DNA from: RFTU01 sp046094505
Lineage (GTDB): Bacteria > Pseudomonadota > Gammaproteobacteria > Burkholderiales > Burkholderiaceae_C
DNA length: 35,181 bases
Assembly: GCA_046094505.1 (NCBI GenBank)
Contig: JBJTHN010000046.1
Location: forward strand, 1 to 35,181
Direction of reading: 5' to 3'
The notes below the pieces were generated by a model that made no database searches, was not told the origin of the DNA, and saw only the letters and a list, made by a program, of their open reading frames with translations. Below, in pieces: positions 1 to 8,810 of the stretch (the stretch's first letter is position 1; the number at the start of each line of letters is the position of its first letter). Both the position numbers and the translations under genes were made by a program.

Positions 1-993
1 TGGCTGGAGCGGCTGATGGTCTGCGGCTTTCCGCCGCCTTCATCGGGTCATCTGACGATGATGCAGATCCTGGGCATGCTGGAGGTGCTGGATGGCCGCC
101 GGGTGCCCACCGAGCCGGGCCGGGGCACCGGTGCCGAATCAGCCGCTGCGGCGGGCGCGGCCCGCGGAATGGGACCGGACTGGCTGCACCGCTACAACGA
201 GGCCGCTCGCCTGGCCTATGCCGACCGGGCGCTGTACCTTGCCGACCCCGCCTTCGCGCAGCCCCCCGCAGGGCGCTGGGACAGCCTGCTGCAGCCGGGC
301 TACTTGCGCCAGCGCGCGGCGCTGATTGGTCCGCGGGCCGCGCCTCGCGTGGAGGCGGGTCAACCCAACGGTGCGGCCGTGGCCGCGGTGGCGCCGATGC
401 CCCTGCAAGTGGAAAACGGCACCAGCCACATCAGCGTGGTGGATGAACGGGGTCACGCCGTATCCCTGACCACCACGATCGAGGCGCAGTTCGGCGCACG
501 CATCCTGGCCGACGGCGGCACCGGGCTGCCGGGCGGCTTTCTGCTCAACAACCAGATGACGGACTTTTCGCTGAGCCCCCGGGACGCCGCGGGCCGCCCG
601 ATTGCCAACCGGGTTCAGGCCCACAAGCGCCCGCGCAGTTCGATGTCGCCCACACTGGTGTTCGACCGGCACGACGGGCGCCTGCTGATGTCGGTGGGCT
701 CGCCCGGTGGCGGCATGATCATCCACTTCACTGCGAAGGTCTTGGTGGCCACGCAGCAGTGGGGCCTGTCGGTGCAAGAGGCGATCAACCTGCCCAATTT
801 CGTGCAGGTGCTGGGGCCGATTTGGTTGGAAAAAGGCCGCTACGCACCGGGCTTCATTCAAGCGCTGCAGGCGCTCGGACACCGCGTGGAGGAGCGTGAC
901 CTGACCAGCGGCATCCAGGCCATCGAGCGCACGCCAGCGGGCTGGTTTGGTGGCGCCGATCCCCGCCGTGAAGGCGTGGTCCGCGCCGATTGA
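1..993 (+). CDS. ggt: Gamma-glutamyltransferase, 3' part (5' end outside window)
   Basis: This is the C-terminal part of a gamma-glutamyltransferase, the self-cleaving N-terminal-nucleophile hydrolase that moves or hydrolyses the gamma-glutamyl group of glutathione, normally in the periplasm. The frame is open from base 1, so the start lies upstream. Visible family motifs in order are PPPSSG (codons 11-16), GTSHISVVD, LLNNQMTDFS, RPRSSMSPT and GSPGGGMI. The Thr of TSH, encoded at 421-423, aligns with the Thr that becomes the new N-terminus and nucleophile after autoprocessing (Thr391 in E. coli). The maturation site and small subunit are therefore complete here, while most of the large subunit is missing. 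The gene converges on pyrD with a 6-bp gap and no visible terminator. Identity is very likely; whether glutathione is the real substrate cannot be seen. Confidence 0.93.
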   Translation, partial: WLERLMVCGFPPPSSGHLTMMQILGMLEVLDGRRVPTEPGRGTGAESAAAAGAARGMGPDWLHRYNEAARLAYADRALYLADPAFAQPPAGRWDSLLQPGYLRQRAALIGPRAAPRVEAGQPNGAAVAAVAPMPLQVENGTSHISVVDERGHAVSLTTTIEAQFGARILADGGTGLPGGFLLNNQMTDFSLSPRDAAGRPIANRVQAHKRPRSSMSPTLVFDRHDGRLLMSVGSPGGGMIIHFTAKVLVATQQWGLSVQEAINLPNFVQVLGPIWLEKGRYAPGFIQALQALGHRVEERDLTSGIQAIERTPAGWFGGADPRREGVVRAD

Positions 994-999
994 GGATGC

Positions 1000-2040
1000 T
1001 CAACGAGTGGCCAGTGCCCGTGCGGCTTCGGTGACCAGCTCAGGCCCCCTGTAGATCAGGCCGGTGTAGATCTGCACAAGGTCCGCGCCGGCTTCGATCT
1101 TGGAGCGTGCATCCGCGCCGCTCATCACGCCACCGACCCCGATGATGGAAAACACCGGCCCCAAGGCTGCGCGCAACTGCGCGATCACGCGGTTGCTGGC
1201 CTGCAGCACCGGCGATCCCGACAGGCCACCGGTTTCCTGTGCATGCGCCAAGCCTTGCACCGCTTCGCGCGAGAGCGTGGTGTTGGTGGCGATCACGCCG
1301 TCGATCCCGTGGCGCACGAGTGTGGCGGCAATCACCGCGACCTGGGCTTTGTCGAGGTCGGGCGCAATCTTGAGGAACATGGGAACCCGGCGCAGGTGTT
1401 GCCGGCTCAAGGCCTCGCGCCGCTCGACCAGCGCACCCAACAGGGCGTCCAAGGCCTGGTCGCTTTGCAGGCTGCGCAGGTTTTGGGTGTTGGGGCTGCT
1501 GATGTTGACGCTGACGTAATCGGCGTGCGGGTACACGCCATCCAGGCCGATGAGGTAGTCGTCAGAGGCCCGCTCGATGGGCGTGGCCGCATTCTTGCCG
1601 ATGTTCAGGCCGATGATGCCGCCGTCCCGGCGAAAGCGATGGGACTGCTGCACGTGGGCGATGAAGCTCTGCAGGCCGTCGTTGTTGAAGCCCAGGCGGT
1701 TGATCAGGGCCTGCCGTTCGGGAATGCGAAACATGCGCGGCTTGGGGTTGCCTGGCTGGGCCAGCGGCGTGACGGTGCCCACTTCGATGAAGCCAAAGCC
1801 CATGGCCCCCAAGCCGTCGATGCAGCGCCCGTTCTTGTCCAAGCCAGCGGCCAGGCCCACCCGGTTGGGAAAGCGCAGGCCGGCCACCGTGACGGGGTCG
1901 TTCACGCGCACCTGTGCCCAGCTGCACTGCAGCGGCGTATGCTGAAGGCGCGCGATGGCACCCAGGGTCAGGTCGTGTGCGGCTTCTGGGTCCAAGCCGA
2001 ACAGAAAGGGGCGGGTGAGGGCGTAGGGGACGATGGCCAT
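1000..2040 (-). CDS. pyrD: Dihydroorotate dehydrogenase (quinone), class 2
   Basis: This enzyme oxidises dihydroorotate to orotate in pyrimidine synthesis, using FMN and the membrane quinone pool. The protein is 346 residues, close to E. coli PyrD (336). The N-terminal stretch MAIVPYALTRPFLFGLDPE is typical of the class 2 membrane-associating extension. NISSPNT at 179-185 carries the catalytic-base serine (S182, equivalent to E. coli S175). IATNTT and GVGGVMSGADA belong to the FMN and phosphate site. The start at 2040 gives the usual N-terminus; the frame stays open further upstream but that part overlaps rpiA and has no similarity. Only 30 bp separate this start from the divergent rpiA start, so each promoter must lie close to or inside the other gene. 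Confidence 0.96.
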   Translation of the reverse strand: MAIVPYALTRPFLFGLDPEAAHDLTLGAIARLQHTPLQCSWAQVRVNDPVTVAGLRFPNRVGLAAGLDKNGRCIDGLGAMGFGFIEVGTVTPLAQPGNPKPRMFRIPERQALINRLGFNNDGLQSFIAHVQQSHRFRRDGGIIGLNIGKNAATPIERASDDYLIGLDGVYPHADYVSVNISSPNTQNLRSLQSDQALDALLGALVERREALSRQHLRRVPMFLKIAPDLDKAQVAVIAATLVRHGIDGVIATNTTLSREAVQGLAHAQETGGLSGSPVLQASNRVIAQLRAALGPVFSIIGVGGVMSGADARSKIEAGADLVQIYTGLIYRGPELVTEAARALATR

Positions 2041-2070
2041 AATGGTGGATTGTCGCCCCTTGCACCGCAC

Positions 2071-2730
2071 ATGACCCAAGACGAACTCAAGGCCCTCGTG
2101 GGGCAAGCTGCCCTGCAATACATCATCCCCGGCCAGATTGTGGGCGTGGGCACCGGCTCCACCGTCGACAAGTTCATCGATGCCTTGGCCCGCGTGAAGG
2201 ATCAGGTGGCCGGCGCCGTATCCAGCTCCGATCGCAGCACCCAGCGCCTGCAGGCCTGCGGCATCCGGGTGGTGCCGGCCAGCGAGGTGCAGCGCCTGTC
2301 GGTGTACATCGACGGCGCCGATGAGATCGATCACCAAGGTCACATGATCAAGGGTGGTGGCGCTGCCTTGACGCGCGAGAAGATCGTGGCCGACCTGGCC
2401 GACCGCTTCGTGTGCATCGCCGACGAAAGCAAGTGGGTACAGACCTTGGGGCAGTTCCCGCTGCCGGTTGAAGTGATTCAAATGGCCGTGCCCCAGGTGA
2501 TGCGGCGATTCGAAGCCCTTGGTGGACAGCCGCAGTTGCGCGCGGGCGTGCTGACCGACAACGGGCATCCGATCGTTGACGTGCGGGGTTTACATATCGT
2601 CGACCCTCAAGCACTCGAGATCGAGATCAACCAGTGGCCGGGCGTGGTCACGGTGGGCATCTTCGCAAGGCACCGCGCTTCGGTGTGCTTGCTGGGTACC
2701 GTTCAAGGTGTGCGGACCATCTCACTTTGA
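2071..2730 (+). CDS. rpiA: Ribose-5-phosphate isomerase A
   Basis: Interconverts ribose 5-phosphate and ribulose 5-phosphate in the non-oxidative pentose phosphate pathway (cytosol). The protein is 219 residues, the same as E. coli RpiA, and the key residues fall at the same numbers: the phosphate loop GTGSTV at 27-32, D81 and D84 in DGADEID, K94 in KGGGAALTREK, and E103. The ATG at 2071 is chosen because it gives exactly this register. It is divergent from pyrD, and its stop codon abuts the stop of the convergent mnmC gene with no base between them. Confidence 0.97.
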   Translation: MTQDELKALVGQAALQYIIPGQIVGVGTGSTVDKFIDALARVKDQVAGAVSSSDRSTQRLQACGIRVVPASEVQRLSVYIDGADEIDHQGHMIKGGGAALTREKIVADLADRFVCIADESKWVQTLGQFPLPVEVIQMAVPQVMRRFEALGGQPQLRAGVLTDNGHPIVDVRGLHIVDPQALEIEINQWPGVVTVGIFARHRASVCLLGTVQGVRTISL

Positions 2731-4704
2731 TCAAGCGGGGGTGTTGCTTCTGCGGCTACGCCGCAAGGCAAAGCGTCTCGGGTCGATGGCCTGCAGCAGC
2801 GAGGTGGGCAGGGGTGGCGGCTCTCCTGCAATCCAGTGGGCGATGACGGCACCCACCAGGGGAGCCCACGTGATCCCGCGGGAGCCCAGGGCCGTGGCGG
2901 CGAACAGGCCTGACTCTGCCGGCAACTCACGCAGCCTGGTGGCGCCGCTTGCGCGATCCGCGTCCGTGAAGGCTTCCACGGGCCCAACGATGGGCAAGCG
3001 GTCGGTGGCCTGAAACCGCCAGCCCACCCGGCCACCCAGGGAAGCGGGTGCAGGTGCGGCGCACCAACCCAGCAAGCGGTTCATGCGTTGCAGGTTGTAC
3101 AGGTGGTCTTCTGGACGAAGGTCGCCACAAGCGTCCTGTTCGCTGCTGGTGGCACCACACAGCACGTCGCCATTGGGCAAGGTCAGGGCGTAGCCGTGGC
3201 CGCTCACCGGCCGAAGTGGGCCCGGACCGGGGGCCTGTGATGCCGGAAGTTGTGTGATCTGCCCGCGTTGCGGGGCCACGGGCCAGTGGGCGGTGAGGTG
3301 GGGGGGCAGGAGTGCCAGCAGGTCGGCCGCTGCACACAGCACCACGTGGCGGGTTCGCGCCAACACCTGGCCGCTGGCACCGAGCACGGTCCAGTCGGCG
3401 CCCGTGCGCTGGAGTGCATGCACCGCAGCGTCTGCCTGGAACCGAACGCCGGTGCGGCTCAAGGCCAGGCGCACCCACGCTCCGGGGTCGATCCAGCCGC
3501 CGCCCGTGAACCGGCAGGCGCTCATGGGGTTCACGCTGGGCATGGCCAGCAGCGCGGCCACCTGCTCGGCCGGACACGCCTGCACATACTCGGGCGGCAG
3601 GCCCAGTGCATCGATCAGGGCTTGAAGCTCCCCTGAGCTCGTGTCCTCGAGCAGCCTCAGCAGGCCCTGTGCCTGCCCCGGAACCTGGCCTGCTTCAATG
3701 AGCGGCCCGTAGTGGCGCTGGGCCATCCAGGCCGCCGCACGGCCCAGGCGTGCATGCGCGCCGTCCTCCGGGTGCAGCACCCCATGAAAGAGCCCAGCGG
3801 CGTTGCCCGAGGCACCCTGTGCCGGCTGTGCCGCGCGGTCCAGCACCAGGGTGGGCACACCGGCCATGGACAGTCCCAGCGCGCAGGCCGCGCCCGCCAA
3901 GCCGGCCCCGATCACCACCACAGGGGGGGACCCCGGTTGCCAGGGTGCTTGATCTGCCGCGCCGACACGCTCCATGGACGCTGCAGCAGTACGGCGCGTC
4001 AGGTGTGCACGCAGCCGCCAGCGTTCTGGCGCGAAGCCAGGTTCTCGGCTGACCTCAAAACCGGCCTGCACCAGACCGTCTGAAACGGCCTGATCCGCGC
4101 TCCAGGTGGCGGCCGTACAGCCCGGCCTCACGCGCCGTGCCAGTGCCTTGAACACCGATGGGCTCCACATCTCGGGGTTGTGCCGCGGGCTGAAGCCGTC
4201 CAGGTACAGCGCGTCGGCTTGCACGGGCCAGTCGCGCAGCACCTGGCCCACGTCGCCGTGCAAGACCTGCAGCACCACGCGGTCTGCTGCGAAATGGGCA
4301 CGGAACCCGTCTGGCGAGGCTGCGGGCCACACCTCCAACAGCGCACGGGCCTTGTCGTGCAGGGCTGTTCCTGCATAGGCAGAAAAAGCCCGCTCGGCGG
4401 CTTCCAGGGGAACGGGGTGCCGCTCGATCGACACGAACCACAGCTGCCCGCAGGCCTGAGGGTCTTCAGCCCAAGCCTGCCAGGTGGCCAGGAAGTTCTG
4501 ACCCAGACCAAAACCGGTTTCAAGGATGACGAAGCGCCGGCGCCCTTGCCACCGCTTGGGCAGGTCATTGCCGGCGAGAAAGACCGCACGCGCGTGTGCC
4601 CAGGCACCGTCCCGGGGGTGGTAGAGGTCTGCGTAGACCGACGAGCAGGGGGTGCCGTCGGGTTCGAAGGCGACCTGTGCTGGCGAGATGGACGCACGCT
4701 TCAT
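2731..4704 (-). CDS. mnmC: Bifunctional tRNA mnm5s2U wobble-uridine methyltransferase/oxidoreductase MnmC
   Basis: MnmC completes the 5-methylaminomethyl-2-thiouridine modification at tRNA position 34. The FAD-dependent C-terminal domain removes the carboxymethyl group from cmnm5s2U and the SAM-dependent N-terminal domain methylates the product. The 657-residue protein has both halves: a SAM-binding motif ETGFGLGQNF at 62-71, and near residue 265 the Rossmann motif VVIGAGLAGAACA followed by GLFHGVLHPEDG. Length matches E. coli MnmC (668). The start at 4704 gives MKRASISPAQVAFEPDGTPCS, a normal beginning for the family. It lies downstream of efp on the same strand, separated from it by a strong terminator, so it is probably transcribed from its own promoter. 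Confidence 0.95.
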   Translation of the reverse strand: MKRASISPAQVAFEPDGTPCSSVYADLYHPRDGAWAHARAVFLAGNDLPKRWQGRRRFVILETGFGLGQNFLATWQAWAEDPQACGQLWFVSIERHPVPLEAAERAFSAYAGTALHDKARALLEVWPAASPDGFRAHFAADRVVLQVLHGDVGQVLRDWPVQADALYLDGFSPRHNPEMWSPSVFKALARRVRPGCTAATWSADQAVSDGLVQAGFEVSREPGFAPERWRLRAHLTRRTAAASMERVGAADQAPWQPGSPPVVVIGAGLAGAACALGLSMAGVPTLVLDRAAQPAQGASGNAAGLFHGVLHPEDGAHARLGRAAAWMAQRHYGPLIEAGQVPGQAQGLLRLLEDTSSGELQALIDALGLPPEYVQACPAEQVAALLAMPSVNPMSACRFTGGGWIDPGAWVRLALSRTGVRFQADAAVHALQRTGADWTVLGASGQVLARTRHVVLCAAADLLALLPPHLTAHWPVAPQRGQITQLPASQAPGPGPLRPVSGHGYALTLPNGDVLCGATSSEQDACGDLRPEDHLYNLQRMNRLLGWCAAPAPASLGGRVGWRFQATDRLPIVGPVEAFTDADRASGATRLRELPAESGLFAATALGSRGITWAPLVGAVIAHWIAGEPPPLPTSLLQAIDPRRFALRRSRRSNTPA

Positions 4705-4741
4705 GGACCGCAGATCCTCTCAGTCGGCCCGGGAAACGACA

Positions 4742-4761
4742 AGGGGCACCGAAGTGCCCCT
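4742..4761 (-). terminator. Rho-independent terminator of efp
   Basis: On the minus strand the sequence forms a perfect 8-bp stem AGGGGCAC / GTGCCCCT closed by a TTCG tetraloop (C-UUCG-G in RNA, exceptionally stable), followed by TTGTCGTTT. It begins 22 bases after the efp stop codon and before the mnmC start. Confidence 0.85.
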
Positions 4762-4783
4762 GTACCGCGCCCTTCGGGTCCGT

Positions 4784-5338
4784 TCAAACGCGCTTCTTGT
4801 ACTCGTGCGTGCGGGTGTCGATTTCGATCTTGTCGCCGTCTTCCACGAAGAGCGGGACCGGGATTTCGAAGCCGGTGCCCACCAGACGCGCAGGCTTCAT
4901 CACCTTGCCGGACGTGTCGCCCTTGACCGCCGGCTCGGTGTTGATCTGGCGCACCACCGTGGTGGGCATTTCAACCGAGATGGCCTTGCCGTCATAGAAG
5001 GTCACTTCCACCTGCATGCCGTCTTCGAGGTAGCTGATGGCGTCACCCATGTTCTCCGACTCCACCTCGTACTGGTTGTACTCGGAGTCCATGAACACAT
5101 ACATCGGGTCGGCAAAGTAGGAATAGGTGCACTCCTTCTTGTCCAGGATGATCTGGTCCATCTTGTCGTCGGCCTTGAAGACGACTTCGGCCCCGCCACC
5201 GTTGAGCAGGTTCTTCATCTTCATGCGTACGGTGGCCGCACCACGGCCGCCGCGGCTGTATTCGGTCTTCAGAACGACCATCGGGTCTTTGCCCTGCATG
5301 ATCACGTTGCCGGCGCGGATTTCTTGTGCGAGTTTCAT
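4784..5338 (-). CDS. efp: Translation elongation factor P, arginine-32 (EarP-modified) type
   Basis: EF-P enters the ribosomal E site and relieves stalling at polyproline stretches. The 184-residue protein starts MKLAQEIRAGN and ends HEYKKRV. The tip of the first domain reads YSRGGRGAA (27-35), with Arg at position 32. This is the residue that is rhamnosylated in the EarP-dependent subgroup, in place of the modified Lys34 of E. coli. The gene for that rhamnosyltransferase, earP, lies directly upstream on the same strand with a 44-bp gap, which supports the assignment. The ATG at 5338 is the only sensible start, although the Shine-Dalgarno sequence is weak. A strong hairpin follows the stop codon. 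Confidence 0.97.
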   Translation of the reverse strand: MKLAQEIRAGNVIMQGKDPMVVLKTEYSRGGRGAATVRMKMKNLLNGGGAEVVFKADDKMDQIILDKKECTYSYFADPMYVFMDSEYNQYEVESENMGDAISYLEDGMQVEVTFYDGKAISVEMPTTVVRQINTEPAVKGDTSGKVMKPARLVGTGFEIPVPLFVEDGDKIEIDTRTHEYKKRV

Positions 5339-5382
5339 GGTGTGGTGGAGGTGGGTCCGGTATGCAGGGTCAACCCAACATT

Positions 5383-6615
5383 CTAGCCCGGCCCGCCCCG
5401 CGCTGCCACGAAGTGCAGCAGCGTCCGGGCCAAGGCCGGTTGCCGCATCAGGCGCGAACGGGACCGCAGACAGGCTGCCTCCCAGGTGGTGCTGCAGGCC
5501 CAGGGGAAGGTCTGGTCGGCCGGCCACGGGGCCAGTCCGTTCCAAGCTTGCCACCAGGGCAGCAGCGGGGTGCACAGGTCCTCCGGTGCGTCCGCTGCGA
5601 TCACCGAGTCCCAAAAGGCCTGCAACTTGTCGCCATGCGCCCCATCGTCTTGCGGGTAGAGCTGCCAAACGAAGGGCCGCCCCGCCCAAAGGGCCCGAAC
5701 CAGAGAGTCTTCTCCCCGCACGAAGTTCAGCTCACATGACCACAGCAGGTGGTCAAAGTCCTGGCTGCTCAACCAGGGCAGGGGGCTCAAGCGGATGGCC
5801 GATTGGAGTTGGGGGTGCGCCTGCAACCAATGTGCAGCGCGTCCCTGCAACGGCCCCTCGGTGAGCATCAGCCGCACGGGCCGGCCGTCCACTTGCGCGC
5901 AGCGGGCCCAGCTGTCCAGCAGGGCCTCCAGCGGGGCGCTGGGGTAGGCAAACAGCGACACGCGACGCTCCTGTGAACCCAGGCCAGGCAGGCCAAAGCC
6001 GCGCAGCCAGGCATCAGCGTCGAAGGATTGTTGGGCGTCCAGAAGGCCCTGCTCGCGCAGCAGGCCACCGGTGTGCTCGTTGAACCCGGGGTAAAAGAAC
6101 CACTTCTTCAGCCCCATGCCGGCTCCACTGAGTTGAGGCGAGGGCAGGCCGTGGCTGCGCTGCACGTAGGCCTGCGCGCTGAGGTACTCCAGGTTGATCC
6201 AGACCGCCGGTGCGTTCGCGGCCCCCTGAGCTGCCATCTGCGCCCGGCGCTGCATCCGCTGCACAAAGGCCTGTGGCAGTTCACAGCCGAAGGCCTCGAT
6301 CACCACATCGCCGGGTTCCTCAGGACAGGAGGCCTCCAGGCTGGGGTGCCAATGGGCCCACTGAACCGGGTGTGCCCAAGCAGCCTGGCCCACACCGCCC
6401 TGCAGGGCTGGGATGTCCGGCGCCATGCGCTGCATCAGGTCCGCATCGTCCACCCACAGCCGAACCCGGTGCCCCAGCGCAGCCAGGTGCAGGGCCAGCC
6501 GTCGACACACGCCCAGGTCTCCAAAGTTGTCCACGACCCGGCAAAAGACATCCCACAGCAGGAGCGTTGCGGGCGCGGCGCCGTCGGGTTCGGGCTGGGT
6601 CGTGGGCGGGCTCAT
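5383..6615 (-). CDS. earP: EF-P arginine rhamnosyltransferase EarP
   Basis: EarP transfers rhamnose from dTDP-rhamnose to Arg32 of EF-P, which activates the factor. The 410-residue protein carries the family's N-terminal signature WDVFCRVVDNFGDLGVCRRLA, including the two aspartates of DNFGD (D29, D33) that correspond to essential residues in characterised EarP. It also has WINLEYLSAQAYV, HGLPSP, FFYPGF and TGGLLREQ, all characteristic of the family formerly called DUF2331. The ATG at 6615 was chosen because it leaves a short N-terminal tail before the conserved region; an upstream in-frame extension has no similarity. It immediately precedes its substrate gene efp and is probably co-transcribed with it. 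Confidence 0.95.
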   Translation of the reverse strand: MSPPTTQPEPDGAAPATLLLWDVFCRVVDNFGDLGVCRRLALHLAALGHRVRLWVDDADLMQRMAPDIPALQGGVGQAAWAHPVQWAHWHPSLEASCPEEPGDVVIEAFGCELPQAFVQRMQRRAQMAAQGAANAPAVWINLEYLSAQAYVQRSHGLPSPQLSGAGMGLKKWFFYPGFNEHTGGLLREQGLLDAQQSFDADAWLRGFGLPGLGSQERRVSLFAYPSAPLEALLDSWARCAQVDGRPVRLMLTEGPLQGRAAHWLQAHPQLQSAIRLSPLPWLSSQDFDHLLWSCELNFVRGEDSLVRALWAGRPFVWQLYPQDDGAHGDKLQAFWDSVIAADAPEDLCTPLLPWWQAWNGLAPWPADQTFPWACSTTWEAACLRSRSRLMRQPALARTLLHFVAARGGPG

Positions 6616-6769
6616 CGCCGGATTATCCGAAGGCTGGACGGTGCACACCCCCGTGCGGTGCCCCAGGGGCGCGGGCATGCACAATCGGGTCGACGCCATG
6701 ATGGGCTTGAGCCTGTCTGACCACTTGGCAGGGTTTTCTTCAGACCTGTGCGTCTCCTGCGCCCCACAC

Positions 6770-8800
6770 GTGAACGCCGATTCCCCGTCTTCTGCCGACC
6801 CCCACACCGCGCCGCAGCCGGATGCCGGTGCGCAGGCCGTTGCTGCGGCCCAGCAGGTCCGCGAGGCCTTGTTGACACAAGTGGCTGCGCTCCCGTCCTT
6901 GCCGGGGGTCTACCGCTATTTCGACGCGCAGGGCCAGGTCTTGTATGTGGGCAAGGCGCGCAGCTTGAAGAAGCGTGTGGCCAGCTACTTCCAGAAGGAC
7001 CACGGCGGCACGCGCATCGGGCACATGGTCAGCCGGATCACGCGACTGGAAACCACGGTCGTGCGCAGCGAGGCTGAAGCGCTGCTGCTGGAAAACAACC
7101 TGATCAAGACCCTGCATCCCAAGTTCAACATCCTGTTCAGGGACGACAAGAGCTACCCGTATCTGCGGCTGGTCAGCGGTGACTATCCGCGAATGGCGTA
7201 CTACCGCGGCGCGGTCGACCGCCGGCACCGCTACTTTGGTCCCTATCCCAGCGCCTGGGCCGTCAAGGAGACGATCCAACTGATCCAAAAGGCCTTCAGG
7301 CTGCGCACCTGCGAGGACTCGGTGTTTGCCAACCGCAGCCGTCCTTGCCTGCTGCACCAGATCAAGCGCTGCTCAGCCCCCTGCGTGGGTTTGATCAGCG
7401 CGACCGACTATGCGCGTGATGTGGCCGACACCGAACGTTTTTTGCTGGGCCAAGCCCAGGGTGTGATCGAAGAGCTCCAATCGCGCATGATGGCTCACGC
7501 GGATGCGCTGGCCTTTGAGCAGGCCGCCGAGCTGCGCAACCAGATCACGGCCTTGTCTCGCGTGCTTCACCAGCAATCGGTTGAGGCCAGCAGCCTGTCG
7601 TCTTTGGAGCAGGATGTCGACATCTTGGCGGTGAAGGTTCAAGGTGGGCGGGCGTGTGTGAACCTGGCGATGGTGCGGGGCGGCCGGCACCTGGGCGACC
7701 GGCCGTACTTCCCCGCGCACGTGGAAGACGGTGCCGCCTTGGCCTTGGCGCCGGACGGGCATGCCGATACCCCGGCACTGGCACCCGCGCCGAACCAAGC
7801 GGCGGCAGCACCGGCCGAAGAAGCCGCCACGGCGGACAAGCCTTTGGGTGTTCACGACATCGAGACACGCGTGCTGGAAGCCTTCATCAGCCAGCATTAC
7901 CTGGACCTGCCCGCGCCAGCGCAGCTCATCACCAGCCACCCTGTCGGCCGTGACCTGCTGGCGGCTTTGTCGGACCATGTAGGAGTGAAGCTGCAAGCCA
8001 CGCACCAACCCCGCGAACAGCGCCGGATTTGGCTGGAAATGGCGCAGAAGAATGGGCAGTTGGCACTGGCCCGCTTGCTGGCCGAAGAGGGCTCTCAGCG
8101 TGAGCGCACCCGTGCCTTGGCCGAGGCGCTGGGCCTGGAGGCAGAGGACCTCGACCGCCTGCGGGTGGAGTGCTTTGACATCAGCCACACCGCCGGCGAA
8201 GCAACCCAGGCCAGCTGCGCGGTGTTCGAGCACCACCAGATGCAAAGCGCGCAATACCGCCGCTACAACATCGAGGGCATTGTGGGTGGCGATGACTATG
8301 CGGCGATGCGCCAGGTGCTGCACCGCCGGTATGCCAAGGTGGAAGAAGCACGCCTGCCCGATGTGGTGCTGATCGATGGTGGCAAGGGTCAGGTGGGCGT
8401 GGCGCGCGAAGTCTTCGAGGAGCTGGGCCTGGACCTGTCTTTGCTGGTGGGCGTCGAAAAGGGCGAGGGCCGCAAGGTGGGATTGGAGGAGCTGGTCTTT
8501 GCCGATGGGCGGCCCAAGGTCTATCTGGGCGCCGACTCGGCGGCCTTGATGTTGGTGGCGCAGATTCGGGACGAGGCCCACCGCTTTGCCATCACCGGCA
8601 TGCGCGCCAAGCGTGCACAGGCCCGAACGGGCGGCAGCCGCCTGGAGGACATTCCGGGTGTGGGCCCGCGCAAGCGTGCCCGGCTGCTACAGCGTTTTGG
8701 GGGTGTGCGCGGCGTCGCCTCGGCTTCCGTGGATGATTTGTGCAGCGTGGAGGGCATCTCCAAAGCGCTGGCCGAGGAGATATACCGTGCCTTGCATTGA
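6770..8800 (+). CDS. uvrC: Excinuclease ABC subunit C
   Basis: UvrC makes both incisions around bulky DNA lesions after UvrA/UvrB loading. Domains in order: the GIY-YIG nuclease (GVYRY at 46-50, LYVGKARSLKKRV at 58-70), the UVR helix for UvrB contact (FEQAAELRNQI), the RNase-H-like nuclease (FDISHTAGEATQ, IDGGKGQ), and a tandem helix-hairpin-helix at the C-terminus (DIPGVGPRKRARLLQRFGG, SVEGISKALAEEIY). The frame is open farther upstream, with ATGs at 6677, 6698 and 6701. The bases around 6713-6750 have poor third-position GC and look non-coding, so the GTG at 6770 is preferred (676 residues), with moderate certainty. An Ala/Pro-rich insert sits near residues 320-357. It is divergent from earP, and the lipoprotein gene follows after 10 bp. 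Confidence 0.93.
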   Translation: MNADSPSSADPHTAPQPDAGAQAVAAAQQVREALLTQVAALPSLPGVYRYFDAQGQVLYVGKARSLKKRVASYFQKDHGGTRIGHMVSRITRLETTVVRSEAEALLLENNLIKTLHPKFNILFRDDKSYPYLRLVSGDYPRMAYYRGAVDRRHRYFGPYPSAWAVKETIQLIQKAFRLRTCEDSVFANRSRPCLLHQIKRCSAPCVGLISATDYARDVADTERFLLGQAQGVIEELQSRMMAHADALAFEQAAELRNQITALSRVLHQQSVEASSLSSLEQDVDILAVKVQGGRACVNLAMVRGGRHLGDRPYFPAHVEDGAALALAPDGHADTPALAPAPNQAAAAPAEEAATADKPLGVHDIETRVLEAFISQHYLDLPAPAQLITSHPVGRDLLAALSDHVGVKLQATHQPREQRRIWLEMAQKNGQLALARLLAEEGSQRERTRALAEALGLEAEDLDRLRVECFDISHTAGEATQASCAVFEHHQMQSAQYRRYNIEGIVGGDDYAAMRQVLHRRYAKVEEARLPDVVLIDGGKGQVGVAREVFEELGLDLSLLVGVEKGEGRKVGLEELVFADGRPKVYLGADSAALMLVAQIRDEAHRFAITGMRAKRAQARTGGSRLEDIPGVGPRKRARLLQRFGGVRGVASASVDDLCSVEGISKALAEEIYRALH

Positions 8801-8810
8801 GGGCGGCCCG

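Noticed and set aside
139..882. Long minus-strand open frame opposite the gamma-glutamyltransferase
   Set aside because: Composition is typical of the antisense of a high-GC gene (Arg/His/Gly/Gln-rich) and the sense strand has a clear family match.
6413..6769. Upstream extension of uvrC to earlier ATGs
   Set aside because: Overlaps earP or runs through a low third-position-GC stretch that looks like a promoter region; conserved UvrC sequence begins only after the GTG at 6770.
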